Part shown: piece after piece, positions 6,661-8,423 of the stretch
Layout of the letters: each line of letters opens with the position of its first letter
Numbering within the stretch: position 1 is the first letter of the stretch
The notes under the pieces: model-generated
Told to the model about the DNA's origin: nothing
Seen by the model: only the letters and a program-made list of their open reading frames with translations
Databases searched by the model: none
Position numbers and translations under genes: made by a program
Origin: Candidatus Mcinerneyibacterium aminivorans
Lineage (GTDB): Bacteria; Macinerneyibacteriota; Macinerneyibacteria; Macinerneyibacteriales; Macinerneyibacteriaceae
Reading direction: 5' to 3'
DNA: 8,423 nucleotides
Assembly (NCBI GenBank): GCA_008086245.1
Contig: VSIX01000027.1
Location: 1 to 8,423 of the forward strand

Positions 6661-6734
6661 ATTACAGAATATTTTTGTTGTCTGTAATCAGAATTCTGTA
6701 ATCTGGATAATAATTTTATAACAGACTACAGAAT
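6661..6734. repeat. Cluster of CTGTAAT-type words forming alternative inverted repeats
   Basis: ATTACAGAAT (6661-6670) is an exact reverse complement of ATTCTGTAAT (6693-6702). The same right arm, extended as ATTCTGTAATCTG (6693-6705), also pairs at 12 of 13 positions with CAGACTACAGAAT (6722-6734). TCTGTAATC occurs directly at 6681-6689 and 6695-6703, and CAGAATTCTG (6689-6698) is a perfect palindrome. The cluster fills most of the spacer before the transporter gene and ends nine nt before its ribosome binding site. I see only weak promoter candidates within it: TGTAAT at 6697-6702 with TTGTTG at 6675-6680, or GATAAT at 6706-6711. It may be an intergenic repeat element or a control region. 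Confidence 0.6.
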
Positions 6735-6750
6735 ACACAAAAGGGGGAAT

Positions 6751-7998
6751 ATGACAAAACAGGAAAAAAGCTGGATACTTTATGATTGGGCTAATTCGGC
6801 TTTTACATTAATTATAGTGACAACAATATTTCCAATATTTTTCAAGGATTACATAGCCGGTTCTCTAAAAACCTTTGAGTCAACAGCATACCTTGGTTAT
6901 GCAAATTCTGCTTATGCTCTAATAGTTGCTATAATGGCTCCGATTCTTGGAACCATGGCTGATTTTAAAGGAATGAAGAAAAAGCTTTTTACCGGTTTTT
7001 TTCTTTTGGGTGTTATATCAACATTGTTGCTCTCATTTTCTGCTGAAGGATACTGGAAAATTTGCCTTTTGATATATATTTTGGGAGCCGTTGGCTTCGC
7101 CGCTTCCAATATATTTTATAATGCTTTTCTTGTGGATGTAACTACGGATGAAAGAATGGATTGGATTTCTGCAAGTGGATTTGGCTGGGGATATATTGGA
7201 AGTGTTATTCCCTTTATAATTAGCATGGGATTAATAAGTTTCCATGGCTTTCTGGGAATAAAGCAGGTTACAGCGACCAGACTTTCATTTTTACTTACGG
7301 GTTTTTGGTGGTTTGTCTTTACCATCCCTTTTCTAAAAAATGTAGAACAGACATATTATAAAAAATCAACTAAATATTTTATTAAAAAGAGTTTTAAAAG
7401 ATTAAAAAATTTCTTAGTTAGGATAAAAGATTATAAAAAAATAGTATATTTTCTTATTGCATATTTTTTCTATATTGATGGAGTCTATACAATTATAAAA
7501 ATGGCGGTTCCATATGCAAAGGATATCGGGATGAAAAACGAAATGCTTTTACTGCTTCTGTTATTTATTCAGGTTGTTGCATTTCCATTTGCTTTACTGT
7601 TTGGCAAACTGGCAAAAAGGTATACACCAAAAATAATGATTATAACAGGAATAATGATATATTTTGTTATAACATTTTTTGCAGCTTTTATCTCTAAACC
7701 TTTTCATTTTTGGATTCTTGGTTTTATGGTAGCTCTCGCACAGGGAGGTATTCAATCTCTGAGCAGATCATTATACAGCAAAATTATTCCAAAGGATAGT
7801 TCTGCAGAATTTTTTGGGTTTTATAATATTTTGGGAAAATTTGCAGCGATACTTGGACCGTTTATGGTTGGATTATTCTCTCATTTATTCAGCAGCTCCA
7901 GATATGGGATTCTAAGTTTGAGTATTCTGTTTCTGGTAGGACTTATTTTTATATCTAAAGTCGATACCGCCTCAAGTCAAAATGAAGATTCAGCTTAA
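6751..7998 (+). CDS. UMF1/Atg22-like major facilitator superfamily transporter
   Basis: A 415-residue polytopic membrane protein of the UMF1 (vacuole effluxer Atg22-like) branch of the major facilitator superfamily. About twelve hydrophobic segments can be read, split by a charged loop at about 197-230 between the two halves. Family marks are YDWANSAF (11-18) at the start of helix 1, the loop motif GTMADFKGMKKK (67-78), FYNAFLVDV (122-130), SGFGWGYIGS (142-151), GGIQSLSRSLYSKIIPKD (332-349) and EFFGFYN (353-359). Bacterial members are mostly uncharacterised; the yeast homologue exports amino acids from the vacuole, so export of a small metabolite is a guess. GGGGG at 6743-6747 is placed just before ATG 6751. 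A terminator and a 217-nt spacer separate it from the Moco operon, so it is probably transcribed alone. Confidence 0.92.
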   Translation: MTKQEKSWILYDWANSAFTLIIVTTIFPIFFKDYIAGSLKTFESTAYLGYANSAYALIVAIMAPILGTMADFKGMKKKLFTGFFLLGVISTLLLSFSAEGYWKICLLIYILGAVGFAASNIFYNAFLVDVTTDERMDWISASGFGWGYIGSVIPFIISMGLISFHGFLGIKQVTATRLSFLLTGFWWFVFTIPFLKNVEQTYYKKSTKYFIKKSFKRLKNFLVRIKDYKKIVYFLIAYFFYIDGVYTIIKMAVPYAKDIGMKNEMLLLLLLFIQVVAFPFALLFGKLAKRYTPKIMIITGIMIYFVITFFAAFISKPFHFWILGFMVALAQGGIQSLSRSLYSKIIPKDSSAEFFGFYNILGKFAAILGPFMVGLFSHLFSSSRYGILSLSILFLVGLIFISKVDTASSQNEDSA

Positions 7999-8287
7999 CA
8001 TTAAAAATGATGCTTCAAAAATTTTAGTCTTATGTCGTAATAGGCTTTAAAGAAGAAAAGAAAACAGTCATCCTAAATTCTTTTTCTACACTAAAATACT
8101 AAATAGCATTTAAATATTAAAGATTCTTAAATCCTAGCTCAAGAGTTCAATCTTAATCTTTTTGTGTCCAAGATATTGACATAGCACTAATTGCAACAGT
8201 AATTTTTTGTTTTTTCAAAAGAATTAGTGTTTAAATTTTTATTTTAACTTAGATTAAAATTACCTATGATAATTTTCATATCGAACA

Positions 8288-8319
8288 ACAAATTACCCTA
8301 ATACTTCAGGGTAGTTTGT
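8288..8319. repeat. 12-bp hairpin of unknown role
   Basis: ACAAATTACCCT (8288-8299) pairs with AGGGTAGTTTGT (8308-8319) through eleven Watson-Crick pairs and one T-G pair, with an 8-nt loop. It holds the only GC-rich block in its surroundings. No T-run follows on either strand, so it is not a standard terminator. It could be a protein-binding site or the remnant of a small mobile repeat. Confidence 0.5.
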
Positions 8320-8357
8320 ACCTCAGAAAAAAGAATTTACAAATAATAAAAACACCT

Positions 8358-8376
8358 GACGCAGATGGACGCAGAT
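8358..8376. repeat. Tandem GACGCAGAT word
   Basis: GACGCAGAT occurs at 8358-8366 and again at 8368-8376, a 10-nt period, preceded by CACCT and followed by TAACAC. Its base composition differs sharply from the surrounding AT-rich sequence. From memory, similar words (ACGCAGAT repeated in tandem) are scattered between genes in several unrelated bacterial genomes; I cannot confirm a family here. Confidence 0.55.
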
Positions 8377-8423
8377 TAACACTGTTTATAAGTGAAACCA
8401 TCGATGTAACACATAAGAGATAA

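Larger units (their letters stand above)
7999..8423. other. 425-nt tail without a supportable gene
   Basis: No reading frame on either strand resembles a protein, and stop codons are frequent. No good terminator follows the transporter. The region is very AT-rich and holds several short inverted repeats: CACTAATT (8185-8192) with AATTAGTG (8222-8229), ATTTTAA (8241-8247) with TTAAAAT (8254-8260), and AAAATTA (8256-8262) with TAATTTT (8270-8276). A longer hairpin and a tandem word are listed separately. I recognise no tRNA or other RNA gene. Confidence 0.6.

Noticed and set aside
8119-8163. Possible terminator for the transporter (AAAGATT with AATCTTT and a T-run)
   Set aside because: The pairing is only 7 bp, has no GC-rich core, spans a loop of about 30 nt, and lies over 120 nt after the gene.
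8183-8276. Several 7-8 bp AT-only inverted repeats as structured RNA
   Set aside because: Such short AT pairings are expected by chance in DNA of this composition, and they overlap each other without a consistent fold.

Overview
The window is AT-rich DNA with heavy use of AGA/AGG arginine and ATA isoleucine codons and strong GGAGG-type ribosome binding sites. All eight... nine recognisable genes lie on the + strand. This suggests a low-GC, probably anaerobic, Firmicutes-like bacterium (something in the Halanaerobiales/Clostridia range would fit). The sequence alone does not fix the taxon.

Region 1 (1-6547) reads as one operon. It opens with a perfect 12-bp inverted repeat (6-32) touching a promoter with a perfect TATAAT. 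The spacing puts the transcript start at or next to the ATG of a short ModE-type regulator, so its mRNA is probably leaderless. Then follow moeA, moaA, moaC, a MOSC-domain gene and a mogA/moaB-type gene, packed with 4-14 nt overlaps or gaps under 20 nt. Together they cover cyclic pyranopterin monophosphate synthesis (MoaA, MoaC), molybdopterin adenylylation (Mog), metal insertion (MoeA) and possibly sulfur handling of the cofactor (MOSC). The molybdopterin synthase genes moaD and moaE are absent from the window, so the middle step must be encoded elsewhere.

The same transcript appears to continue into two genes with no obvious molybdenum role. One is a 590-residue fusion of a DhaL/FakA-like kinase with a DegV/FakB-like fatty-acid-binding domain, which starts at TTG. 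The other is a DUF1295 membrane protein of the steroid 5-alpha-reductase/isoprenylcysteine-methyltransferase-like group. The unit ends at a hairpin plus T-run that contains the last stop codon.

Region 2 (6548-7998) is a 200-nt spacer rich in short CTGTAAT-type words that can form alternative stems, followed by a UMF1/Atg22-like major facilitator transporter with its own strong ribosome binding site.

Region 3 (7999-8423) holds no gene I can support. It contains several short inverted repeats, one 12-bp hairpin and a tandem GACGCAGAT word near the end.

Nothing here is clearly a new system. The items most worth checking are the palindrome/leaderless promoter on the sensor-less ModE gene, the single-chain fatty acid kinase inside a molybdenum cofactor operon, and the repeat cluster before the transporter.
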